8,340 bases of DNA, taken from Dysgonamonadaceae bacterium (lineage in GTDB: Bacteria; Bacteroidota; Bacteroidia; Bacteroidales; Azobacteroidaceae). The DNA lies in the NCBI GenBank assembly GCA_031282925.1, contig JAITCT010000135.1, forward strand, positions 1-8,340, given 5' to 3'. Shown here in pieces: positions 1-5,968 of this stretch. The translations under genes and the position numbers were made by a program. The notes below the pieces were generated by a model that worked only from the letters and a program-made list of their open reading frames with translations, had not been told where the DNA came from and did not search any database. The stretch's first letter is position 1. Each line of letters begins with the position of its first letter.

Positions 1-124
1 TCCCTCATGTCTCTAAAATTTTCCGGTATAAAAGTAATCAAAAAATTCCGAACAGAGATTATTTTTCTTCCTTAACTGTAGTGTTTTTCTTCAAAATTCT
101 GTATTTATTTTATAAAATATGGGG

Positions 125-161
125 AAAAACGTACAAAATTCAAGAAAAATACGTTTTTTTT
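125..161 (+). terminator. Possible A/U-rich terminator of an upstream gene
   Basis: A perfect 9-bp inverted repeat, AAAAACGTA at 125-133 and TACGTTTTT at 150-158, encloses a 16-nt loop. The right arm runs into an uninterrupted T tract (154-161). On the plus strand this has the form of an intrinsic terminator for a gene ending left of the window. The stem has few G/C pairs and the surroundings are A/T-rich, so chance is a real alternative. Confidence 0.35.
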
Positions 162-177
162 CAAAAAAACAGTGAAG

Positions 178-223
178 AATTTGGTGATGAAAAATAAACC
201 TTATAAATTTGGTGATGAAAAAT
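178..223 (+). repeat. Two exact 18-nt direct repeats, 28-nt period
   Basis: The 18-mer AATTTGGTGATGAAAAAT occurs at 178-195 and again at 206-223, with a 10-nt spacer. A second pair, AAAAACAGTGAA, flanks the array at 165-176 and 235-246, so the leader looks like a small nested duplication. The TTTG core of each 18-mer falls on a promoter element (see the promoter at 180-211). Confidence 0.85.
180..211 (+). promoter_or_regulatory. Bacteroidota-type promoter of the secreted orphan gene
   Basis: TTTG at 180-183, a 20-nt spacer, and TAAATTTG at 204-211 match the TTTG/N19-21/TAnnTTTG consensus of the Bacteroidota primary sigma factor exactly. Transcription would start near 215-219, leaving a leader of about 30 nt before the ATG at 249. 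Both elements lie in the two copies of the direct repeat. The match is read from sequence; activity is inferred. Confidence 0.6.
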
Positions 224-248
224 TACATAAATATAAAAACAGTGAATC

Positions 249-1454
249 ATGAAAAAGTTTTTTTATTTTATTTCGGCAGTTACCTTTTTAACTGTCAGTT
301 TGCCGGTTCATGCTGATGACGGCAATGCAAAGTACAGCGATACCATAACCATCGGATACAGGCAGGAATATCTTGCCCCGGACGATGCATTTTCGCTGCA
401 GTTCGACTCTCTTTTGCGCGACTGGCGCGTTCCGAAAAGCTCGCCGGAAGATTACGGCAAAAATGTTAAAGTCCGTGTTTCGCTCGGCATTAACGGTCAA
501 AATTATCAACCTGTACTCTCTTTATTTAACGGTGAACAGCGGTACGTAATAGCGCAGGGACTTCGTTTCGAGTTGCTTGCTGTAGACCCGCTTCCTCCTG
601 CCGAACCGGCGGATTACCGGATCAAGATTGCCGTTCAAGAATGTGAAGACGTTGGTCAATACCTTGTCGACGGCAAGTTTGAAGAAGCCCGCGAAGCGAT
701 TGACAACTGGCTGAAAGAGCCTAAAGACTGGGTGATTCCGGCCAATGTATTAATCCCTGTTTACGTGTTGGAAAAACTTACCGGATGGCTGGAATATCAT
801 CTTGCCGTTTCCGATGCACAGGTGCTGTCTCAAAGCGAAATAATCATTTCGTATTCCAATCAGGACAAGTATGAGTATAAAGCGCTTGATATTTTGTCGG
901 ATTTTCCCATGCAGACCGGCGTATTCCATGATTTTGACGGCACGAGTCTGTTGCTGTTGCAAGTAGATTATACAAGCAACCGGTTAGAAGCGGTCAAGGA
1001 CTTGTTTTTCCCGGGGCAATCCGATGAATTTAGCGTGACGGATGATTATAAAAGTCCCGGCGATTTTGGATACCAAAAACTGTTTTACAAGGAATTTGAA
1101 CAGTTGTTTTTTTATGGAACTATAGTCTGGATGGGATGCGGCGAAATTCTGTATCCGAAAAATTGGAATATTCCGCAGGAATACCCTCTTACTGCACAAC
1201 TTGATATTGTTGTCCCCAAAAATGGTTTTGAGTGGGCGGGCGTTAAAGAAGGCTGGCAACCTCCTTCGGAAGACATGAAAAGCGCATGGCTCTCCGTAAT
1301 GCCGTCGGTTTTGGCAAGAGAATTTATCGCCGCCAATCCCGAAGAAAAAGTAAAGGTGTATTTTTACCGGCCAAGTGTTGGCGTGGGCGACCCCGGGGAC
1401 TGGAAATGGATTTTTATTTTGCGCAATCAATTCTCGCCAACAACGATAGCCTGA
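249..1454 (+). CDS. Secreted protein of unknown function, 401 aa
   Basis: I do not recognise this protein. Residues 1-22 are a clear Sec signal peptide: Lys-Lys n-region, hydrophobic core FFYFISAVTFLTVSL, and a VHA cleavage site before DDG. There is no lipoprotein Cys, so it is probably periplasmic or exported. The mature part has no further membrane segment. It is rich in Tyr, Trp and Phe, has only two Cys (132, 297), looks beta-rich at about 30-130 and helical at about 135-156, and ends in a strand-like stretch around residues 367-394. No catalytic motif or sortase/T9SS-type C-terminal domain is apparent. The ATG at 249 is chosen because the signal peptide begins there and a consensus promoter lies about 40 nt upstream; no Shine-Dalgarno is seen. 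It appears monocistronic. The final residues (SPTTIA) and stop codon abut a dispersed-type repeat, so the native C-terminus may have been altered. Confidence 0.85.
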   Translation: MKKFFYFISAVTFLTVSLPVHADDGNAKYSDTITIGYRQEYLAPDDAFSLQFDSLLRDWRVPKSSPEDYGKNVKVRVSLGINGQNYQPVLSLFNGEQRYVIAQGLRFELLAVDPLPPAEPADYRIKIAVQECEDVGQYLVDGKFEEAREAIDNWLKEPKDWVIPANVLIPVYVLEKLTGWLEYHLAVSDAQVLSQSEIIISYSNQDKYEYKALDILSDFPMQTGVFHDFDGTSLLLLQVDYTSNRLEAVKDLFFPGQSDEFSVTDDYKSPGDFGYQKLFYKEFEQLFFYGTIVWMGCGEILYPKNWNIPQEYPLTAQLDIVVPKNGFEWAGVKEGWQPPSEDMKSAWLSVMPSVLAREFIAANPEEKVKVYFYRPSVGVGDPGDWKWIFILRNQFSPTTIA

Positions 1455-1515
1455 AGCAATCCGGTGAATAACGCAGTATAATATAATCCCTGATTGCTTT
1501 GCGGCTCGCAATGAG
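1454..1515. repeat. Dispersed-type palindromic intergenic repeat
   Basis: AAGCAATC at 1454-1461 is the exact reverse complement of GATTGCTT at 1492-1499, around a 30-nt A/T-rich loop. On the minus strand the right part (1492-1515) reads CTCATTGCGAG, CCG, CAAAGCAATC. From memory, this CATTGCGAG...GAAGCAATC form is a common dispersed intergenic repeat in several unrelated bacteria; I could not check that here. The left arm overlaps the last base of the stop codon of the secreted orphan. It could also act as a weak long-loop terminator for that gene, since TTT follows the right arm. Confidence 0.55.
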
Positions 1516-1552
1516 TGCGGTTGTGAAGCCAATGACAGGGCGCGACAATAAT

Positions 1553-2098
1553 CTATTTTGCTTTTTTCTTAACCGTATGTTTGAATTTCATCAAAGCAAA
1601 ATTGATTTCAACGCTTGTTTCCGTATCGCTTACCTGCAAGTCGTCGCCAAGCAGATCTGCAACAATCTCCCCGCTTTTTTGCATCAGCGTTTTTTGCCTG
1701 GGTTCTTCCGGCAATTGCGAAAGTTCCGCTACCGTGCGGGAGAGTTCCCGTATTTTTGCAAATGTTTCCACAATGGCGATGGTGGTGTGTGTTGCCTTCA
1801 GGCTTTTCAGAATAGTTGCAAGCATGTAAAGCCCTTTTTCGGTAAAAGCTTTTGGTCCAAATGGAGCAAACTTTACTTTAGGGTTATCAAAATTTTTGAT
1901 AACCTCTTGTTTTTCTTCCCTGGTAAGATCAAAAATATACCCTTCCGGAAATTTATCGGGATTGTTTTTGATTGCCTGATTTACTTCTCTTGTTTCTACG
2001 CCGTACAGCCCGGCGACATCACTGTCGAGTATGACATTCTGCCCGCGCAGGTTTATGATTTTGCTTTCTACTTCATTGAATTTTACTGTTTCACTCAT
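1553..2098 (-). CDS. ORF6N-domain DNA-binding protein, 181 aa
   Basis: The ORF6N domain covers about residues 8-95. Its hallmarks are visible: a short strand IINLRGQNVILDSDVAGLYGV, the REVNQAIKNNPDKFPEGYIFDLT segment, and FTEKGLYMLATILKS. A helical tail (about 103-130) ends in a Pro/acidic linker and a basic C-terminus (KFKHTVKKKAK). The family is known from phage antirepressor-like proteins and is also common as single chromosomal genes in Bacteroidota, where its role is mostly unknown; DNA binding is inferred from family. The ATG at 2098 starts directly before the domain. It lies 55 nt downstream of dnaA on the same strand, with no terminator or promoter match I can see between them, so read-through from dnaA is plausible. 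No integrase or phage gene is adjacent. Confidence 0.85.
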   Translation of the reverse strand: MSETVKFNEVESKIINLRGQNVILDSDVAGLYGVETREVNQAIKNNPDKFPEGYIFDLTREEKQEVIKNFDNPKVKFAPFGPKAFTEKGLYMLATILKSLKATHTTIAIVETFAKIRELSRTVAELSQLPEEPRQKTLMQKSGEIVADLLGDDLQVSDTETSVEINFALMKFKHTVKKKAK

Positions 2099-2153
2099 GG
2101 CATTTTATTTTTATTTGAAGATTATTTAAATGGAAGCGTTTCACACCGGGAAG

Positions 2154-3548
2154 CTATCGCTTGAGCAATGTTTCTATGTTGTTCATCGCCGCCCTGAACG
2201 CTTTATCTATATCAAGGAAATCCTGAATCGTCCGGCAGGCATGGAGAACCGTTGCATGATCTCTTTTTCCAACCAGGCTGCCGATGCGGGAATAGGAATA
2301 ATCGGTATATTTTTTCGATAAAAACATGGCTACCTGCCGCGCTTGAACAATTTCCCGCTTGCGGGATTTGGAATGGATTTCTTTTAAGTCGATGTTGAAA
2401 TATGTGCTGACTACATCCTGAATTTTTTCAATCGTAATTTGCTTCTTTTCAATTTTAACGGCTTTGCTTACAACCCGTTTGGCTAATTCCAAATCAATTT
2501 CGCGGTTACAGACCAGCGAATGGGCTACTAATGAAGTGATAATGCCTTCCAAATCGCGAATATGGTCGGTTACATTTTCGGCAATATATTCAATGATGTC
2601 CTCCGAGATTTTCAGGCCATCCTGTTTGATTTTGTGCTGAAGGATTTTTTTCCGCAACTCCAAATCCGGTTTAAACAATTCGGTCGTAGCGCCCCATTTG
2701 AAACGGCTGATGAGCCGTTCTTCAATACCCTGCAAGTCGGTAGGCGCTTTGTCGGAAGTCAAAATAATCTGTTTCCCAAGCAAATGCAGGTGATTGAATA
2801 TATGGAAATAAGCATTCTGGGTTTTTTCCTTGCCCGCTAATTCCTGAATATCGTCCACGATCAGGGTCTCAATTCCCTGGTAGAAATTGATAAAATCGTT
2901 GGAAACATTGTTCCTGGCAGCGTCGGTAAATTGAACCTGAAACAGGTGCGACGAAATATATACCACTTTCTTTTCGGGGAAACGTTCGGCCATCCGGTTG
3001 CCGATAGCATGGCAAAGATGGGTTTTTCCTACGCCGGAACAGCCATGAATGAAAAGCGGGTTGAAGGTTTTCCCCGGATTTTCGCAGACACTCTCCCCTA
3101 CCCTTCTTGCAAGTAAATTACTTTCCCCTTCAAAGAAATTTTGAAAGGACAATCTCGGATTTAAATTAGGATTCCATTCGGTTGCAGGCACCAGTTTATG
3201 AGGGGACTTGTTCAGCCGGGTCGCTGCCTTGTTTGCTTCGGTTACCGGAGCAGGCCGTTCACTCTGCAAAACAGTCCCCCCTCCCTTTTTATCGGAATGA
3301 TCTACTATAATCCGGTAGTAAAGAACCGGATTTTTTCCGGCTACTCTCAATAAACTTGCGTAAATTAAGTCCGCATAATGTTCTTCCAGATACTCGTAGA
3401 AAAAATGACTGGGAACTTGAACCGTGAAGTCATTGTCCTCATACTTAATCGGAACAATCGGAACAAACCATGTTTGAAAGGCTTTATCGCTGACGTTGTC
3501 TTTGATAATTTCCATACACTTGCGCCAAATACTTTTGTAAGATTCCAC
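2154..3548 (-). CDS. dnaA: Chromosomal replication initiator DnaA, 464 aa
   Basis: DnaA is the AAA+ ATPase that binds DnaA boxes at oriC, melts the origin and helps load the helicase. All four domains are present. Domain I (1-85) has the FQTWFVPIVPIKYED segment. Domain II is a short linker (86-125). Domain III carries Walker A GCSGVGKT (169-176), Walker B LIVDD (229-233), sensor I LTSDKAP, the Arg-finger segment ERLISRFKWG (R282) and sensor II in HIRDLEG (R331). Domain IV (from about 370) has the DNA-binding signature KRDHATVLHA (428-437). Length is usual for the phylum. Translation starts at GTG (3546-3548). This start fits family N-termini better than the in-frame ATG at residue 12, which would remove the first helix of domain I. 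No promoter match or DnaA box is found in the 340 nt upstream, so autoregulation through boxes at this locus is not apparent. Confidence 0.98.
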   Translation of the reverse strand: MESYKSIWRKCMEIIKDNVSDKAFQTWFVPIVPIKYEDNDFTVQVPSHFFYEYLEEHYADLIYASLLRVAGKNPVLYYRIIVDHSDKKGGGTVLQSERPAPVTEANKAATRLNKSPHKLVPATEWNPNLNPRLSFQNFFEGESNLLARRVGESVCENPGKTFNPLFIHGCSGVGKTHLCHAIGNRMAERFPEKKVVYISSHLFQVQFTDAARNNVSNDFINFYQGIETLIVDDIQELAGKEKTQNAYFHIFNHLHLLGKQIILTSDKAPTDLQGIEERLISRFKWGATTELFKPDLELRKKILQHKIKQDGLKISEDIIEYIAENVTDHIRDLEGIITSLVAHSLVCNREIDLELAKRVVSKAVKIEKKQITIEKIQDVVSTYFNIDLKEIHSKSRKREIVQARQVAMFLSKKYTDYSYSRIGSLVGKRDHATVLHACRTIQDFLDIDKAFRAAMNNIETLLKR

Positions 3549-3888
3549 TTTTGTTGGGTTTTATAATGTTTGTATATAGGCTAATTAAGCCCGTTGAAAT
3601 GATATTTACGTATAATGATTCGATTGAAATCGGATGCAAATGTTGGAAAAAAAAAGGAAATAAAAAAATGCTTTTTTTCTTGCTTTTTTCAATTTTACTG
3701 CTACTGCCTGTTTTTCAACGGGTTGAATCAGATTGAAATAAACGCTTGATTATTAGGGAATTGAACGGAAAAACAGCGTTGCTGTTTTAGGCGGGAAATT
3801 TTTTTTATTGCTTTAACCTGTTTATATAATGAAGTTTCGTCCCGTTGCTTCGACAAATTTTAAATAAGCATCGTTTTTTTTACAAAAA
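3549..3888. other. 340-nt non-coding region between dnaA and the MCE gene
   Basis: This A/T-rich stretch lies upstream of dnaA and downstream of the MCE gene. It holds a hairpin at 3770-3788 (listed separately), a small hairpin TTCAACGGGTTGAA at 3714-3727, and an inverted pair CCCGTTGAAA (3590-3599) and TTTCAACGGG (3713-3722) about 110 nt apart. TGAAGTTTCGTC at 3830-3841 recurs exactly at 4806-4817 on the other side of the MCE gene. I see no TAnnTTTG element on the minus strand and no DnaA box, so the dnaA promoter is unassigned. A 61-codon plus-strand frame exists here but looks spurious. Confidence 0.6.
3766..3788 (-). terminator. Hairpin, candidate terminator of the amidase-MCE operon
   Basis: AAAACAGC (3770-3777) and GCTGTTTT (3781-3788) form a perfect 8-bp stem with a 3-nt loop. 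Read on the minus strand, the stem ends in five T (GCTGTTTTT), followed by CCG. It lies about 100 nt downstream of the MCE stop codon and about 220 nt before the dnaA start, a sensible place to end amidase-MCE transcription. The T tract is short and partly inside the stem, so confidence is moderate. Confidence 0.4.
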
Positions 3889-4773
3889 TCAGAATATGGA
3901 AAACTGCACATACCGTTTCGGATTCAATTTAAAATCCAGCAATAATTGGGAAGCATTCATGGCCGTCGAATCCAGATGGTCGTATAAAGACCTGTCGTTC
4001 AAAAGCAATCCCAGCGAATTGTCCTTATTGTTCATCTGCTTCGACAGCCGGTTGATATTTTCCAGCGCCCCGTTGACTTTATTCAGCGTTAAATCCAAAT
4101 CCAGCAGTTGGATTTTGTTGCTGAAAACAGCCAAACCGGCGGCAGTTTGATTCAAATTCGACAATATCGGATGAACGTCTTTCGCCAGGATTTGATTCAG
4201 TTGTTGAGAAGAATTTGCCAGAGCGGCAGTTGTCGCCGAAATTTGTTTCAGCGACTGCGAGAGCGCAGGATGGTTCACAAGCAACTGTATGCCCTGCAAA
4301 ATGCTGTCCAGGCGGGGGAGAATGATTTCAACCTGGGGGAGCAGACTGCCTGAAATCTTATCCATCATTCCGGGCGTTGAAAAGCCTTCGAGCGTATCGC
4401 CGACCGAGCAGTATGTTTCCACATACTTATTGAGATGCAAGTCCAGGTATGCGCCGGAAGTCAGCCCTGATTTCAGTTCAAAATAACTTCCGGTTTCAAT
4501 CTTCATCTGTTTGTCCAGGTTGACCTGCACCGTGATAAAATCTTTTTCGTCAAACCGGAAATCAACGCCGTTTACCACGCCGATTTTGAATCCGTTGACA
4601 TATACGGGGCTGGACAGGTGCAAGTCGTCGACTTTCTCCATCCTGACATAATAATGGTTGGCCGGCTTAAAGATATTGACGCCTTTCAAATAATTAATGC
4701 CGATATAAAGAATTACTAAACTGACTGCTGTAACAAGACCAATGGTCAATTCTTTAGAAAAAAACCTTTTCAT
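3889..4773 (-). CDS. MlaD/MCE family lipid-transport protein, 294 aa
   Basis: A single N-terminal transmembrane helix (about 8-29, TIGLVTAVSLVILYIGINYL) anchors the protein in the inner membrane. The MCE domain follows at about 38-116 (YYVRMEKVDDLHLSSPVYVNGFKIGVV ... LKSGLTSGAYLDLHL). Residues 145-285 are a long helical, partly coiled-coil region with many Asn/Gln/Leu. The C-terminus DNSLGLLLNDRSLYDHLD ... NPKRYVQFSIF matches the conserved tail of Bacteroidota MCE proteins as I remember it, apart from ending a few residues early. Family proteins are the periplasmic substrate-binding, ring-forming parts of Mla-type phospholipid transporters that work with an MlaE permease and MlaF ATPase. Neither partner is in this window. 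The gene lies 67 nt downstream of the amidase on the same strand, an order I recall as common in Bacteroidales, so the two are probably cotranscribed. Confidence 0.93.
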   Translation of the reverse strand: MKRFFSKELTIGLVTAVSLVILYIGINYLKGVNIFKPANHYYVRMEKVDDLHLSSPVYVNGFKIGVVNGVDFRFDEKDFITVQVNLDKQMKIETGSYFELKSGLTSGAYLDLHLNKYVETYCSVGDTLEGFSTPGMMDKISGSLLPQVEIILPRLDSILQGIQLLVNHPALSQSLKQISATTAALANSSQQLNQILAKDVHPILSNLNQTAAGLAVFSNKIQLLDLDLTLNKVNGALENINRLSKQMNNKDNSLGLLLNDRSLYDHLDSTAMNASQLLLDFKLNPKRYVQFSIF

Positions 4774-4790
4774 ACAATTATATTTTTTTT

Positions 4791-4837
4791 GTGAACGGTG
4801 AACAGTGAAGTTTCGTCATCACCGTTCACTATTCACC
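4791..4837. repeat. Overlapping hairpin repeats between amidase and MCE genes
   Basis: Two mutually exclusive hairpins share this stretch. GTGAACGGTGA (4791-4801) pairs perfectly with TCACCGTTCAC (4819-4829), an 11-bp stem. Alternatively GGTGAACAGTGAA (4797-4809) pairs with TTCACTATTCACC (4825-4837), 13 bp with one mismatch. The units GTGAACGGTGAACAGTGAA are themselves near-direct repeats, and similar TTCACC units continue to the stop codon of the amidase at 4841-4843. A structured junction in a two-gene operon could act as attenuator, RNA stabiliser or processing site; which one is inference. Confidence 0.7.
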
Positions 4838-4840
4838 ATT

Positions 4841-5743
4841 TCACCGTTTGCTGTTTTTCCTTTCGGTTGTCCGGTCGAAAGCGGTTTTATACTCGGTAAA
4901 AGCGTTGCAAATGGAACGCGCCAAAACCTCCTGTCCTTCTTTGCTGAGCATGAATTGCTCCGCTTCGGGATTACTGATAAAGTCAAGTTCTACCAGGACT
5001 CTCGGCATGGTTGATTTCCGAAGGACTAAAAATTCGGCCTGTTTCACGCCCAGGTCTTTCCTGTGGGCTGTTTCTACCAACTGCCGTTGAACCATGGTTG
5101 CGAAATCCACGCTTTGTTCCACAAATTTGTTTTGCATGAACTCGAAAATAATGTACGATTCCGATGAATTGGGGTCGAAACCTTCATACTTCTGTTCGTA
5201 ATTCTCTTCCAGAAGAATAACCGAGTTTTCCCGTTTCGCCACTTCCAGGTTTTCCTCGTTTCTCGAAAGCCCGAACGTGTAAACTTCGCTACCGTTAATA
5301 TGTGAACTTGATCTTCTGCGGGCTACCGAATTGGCATGAATGGAAATAAATAAATTGGCGTTTGCTTTGTTTGCCATATCAGCCCGTTCATCCAAATCAA
5401 CATTCACATCCCTGTCGCGCGTCATGATGATTGCTACATCCGGATGCGCTTCGTAAATATACTGTCTCAGCAATTTGCTTACCGCCAGATTAATATCTTT
5501 TTCCTTTCCTTTTTTCCCTACTGCGCCGGCGGCCTTTCCGCCGTGGCCGGGATCAATGACCAGCACAAAAGGAGGAGTGTCTGCTCCTGCCTGCATCGGA
5601 AAGGTAAAAAGCAAAACCGCCAAAAGCAACAGGATGTTTCGTACCTCCCTGCCCGGCGGGCGCAAAGCCCGCGCCGAGGGTTTTGCCTTGGGTTTGCAAT
5701 TTTGAAAAACCCCTTTCAGGGGGTTGGGGATAATATAAACCAT
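4841..5743 (-). CDS. N-acetylmuramoyl-L-alanine amidase (Amidase_3), 300 aa
   Basis: This zinc amidase cleaves the bond between MurNAc and L-Ala of peptidoglycan, and family members split septal wall during division. The Amidase_3 domain spans about 60-285. It has VIDPGHGG (H67), the GKEKDIN segment (E81) and ISIHANS (H136) as likely zinc ligands, with E252 in LVELDFISN as the catalytic Glu. A hydrophobic export segment (NILLLLAVLLFTF, 36-48, then MQAGA) precedes the domain, so it acts in the periplasm. The N-terminus is odd. About 35 residues (Pro/Lys/Arg-rich, residues 8-33 encoded by a palindromic element at 5645-5722) precede the hydrophobic core, where relatives usually have just Met and a few basic residues. 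The start at 5743 is supported by a -7 element 25 nt upstream and by the lack of any ATG between residue 1 and M50. It heads the operon with the MCE gene. Confidence 0.94.
   Translation of the reverse strand: MVYIIPNPLKGVFQNCKPKAKPSARALRPPGREVRNILLLLAVLLFTFPMQAGADTPPFVLVIDPGHGGKAAGAVGKKGKEKDINLAVSKLLRQYIYEAHPDVAIIMTRDRDVNVDLDERADMANKANANLFISIHANSVARRRSSSHINGSEVYTFGLSRNEENLEVAKRENSVILLEENYEQKYEGFDPNSSESYIIFEFMQNKFVEQSVDFATMVQRQLVETAHRKDLGVKQAEFLVLRKSTMPRVLVELDFISNPEAEQFMLSKEGQEVLARSICNAFTEYKTAFDRTTERKNSKR
5645..5722. repeat. GC-rich palindromic element inside the amidase 5' end
   Basis: This stretch differs from its A/T-rich flanks. It contains a hairpin GCGGGC-GCAAA-GCCCGC (about 5657-5673), embedded between CCCT and AGGG, and a second hairpin CCCCT-TTC-AGGGG (about 5710-5722). 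On the minus strand it is read in frame as residues 8-33 of the amidase (Pro/Lys/Arg/Ala-rich). Its palindromes and location suggest a mobile or dispersed intergenic element taken into the reading frame. That it is dispersed elsewhere is a recollection and an inference; only one copy is in this window. Confidence 0.5.
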
Positions 5744-5767
5744 GAAATAGTTGTTGAAATTTCAGTG

Positions 5768-5799
5768 CAAAGGTATATGAAATTTTTTAATTACACACA
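5768..5799 (-). promoter_or_regulatory. Promoter of the amidase-MCE operon
   Basis: On the minus strand TACCTTTG (5775-5768) matches the TAnnTTTG -7 consensus exactly. The -33 position, about 20 nt upstream, reads TGTG (5799-5796), a poor match to TTTG. Transcription would begin near 5762, leaving about 20 nt before the ATG at 5743. This supports that ATG and places the GC-rich element inside the mRNA. Confidence 0.5.
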
Positions 5800-5832
5800 G
5801 ACGGATTAATTATATAAAAGATTTCATGGAAA

Positions 5833-5864
5833 TTTGCGGAAAATCTATTTTTCACCTAATTTTG
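5833..5864 (+). promoter_or_regulatory. Promoter of kdsB
   Basis: TTTG at 5833-5836, a 20-nt spacer, and TAATTTTG at 5857-5864 match the Bacteroidota promoter consensus at every fixed position. The start would be near 5870, giving a leader of nearly 100 nt before the ATG at 5969. That is longer than the roughly 20-30 nt leaders predicted for the other genes here. It is divergent from the amidase promoter, with about 33 nt between their upstream ends. Confidence 0.6.
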
Positions 5865-5968
5865 CGCTTCGGCAGCACACTTTTTACATCTCCGCCGCAA
5901 TTTAAATGATGCCGCTAATGCACAAATACAATCGGTGAACCGGCGGCAAAATAAAAAAACATAAATGT

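Noticed and set aside
984..1532. 182-codon minus-strand frame opposite the secreted orphan
   Set aside because: The plus-strand frame has a signal peptide and promoter; the minus frame has neither and looks like a shadow.
1454..1552. Possible tRNA or small RNA in the gap after the orphan gene
   Set aside because: No cloverleaf could be drawn; the structure present is explained by the inverted repeat.
1553..2098. Prophage remnant around the ORF6N gene
   Set aside because: No integrase, att-like repeats or other phage genes are seen, and both neighbours look chromosomal; ORF6N genes are often solitary in Bacteroidota.
1499..2164. 221-codon plus-strand frame opposite the ORF6N gene
   Set aside because: It is antisense to a clear ORF6N domain, has Phe/Cys-rich shadow composition and no signal or domain of its own.
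3551..3736. 61-codon plus-strand frame with a Leu/Phe-rich stretch, divergent from dnaA
   Set aside because: Composition follows poly-T and A/T runs, there is no promoter match or homology I recognise, and it begins 3 nt from the dnaA start; most likely non-coding.
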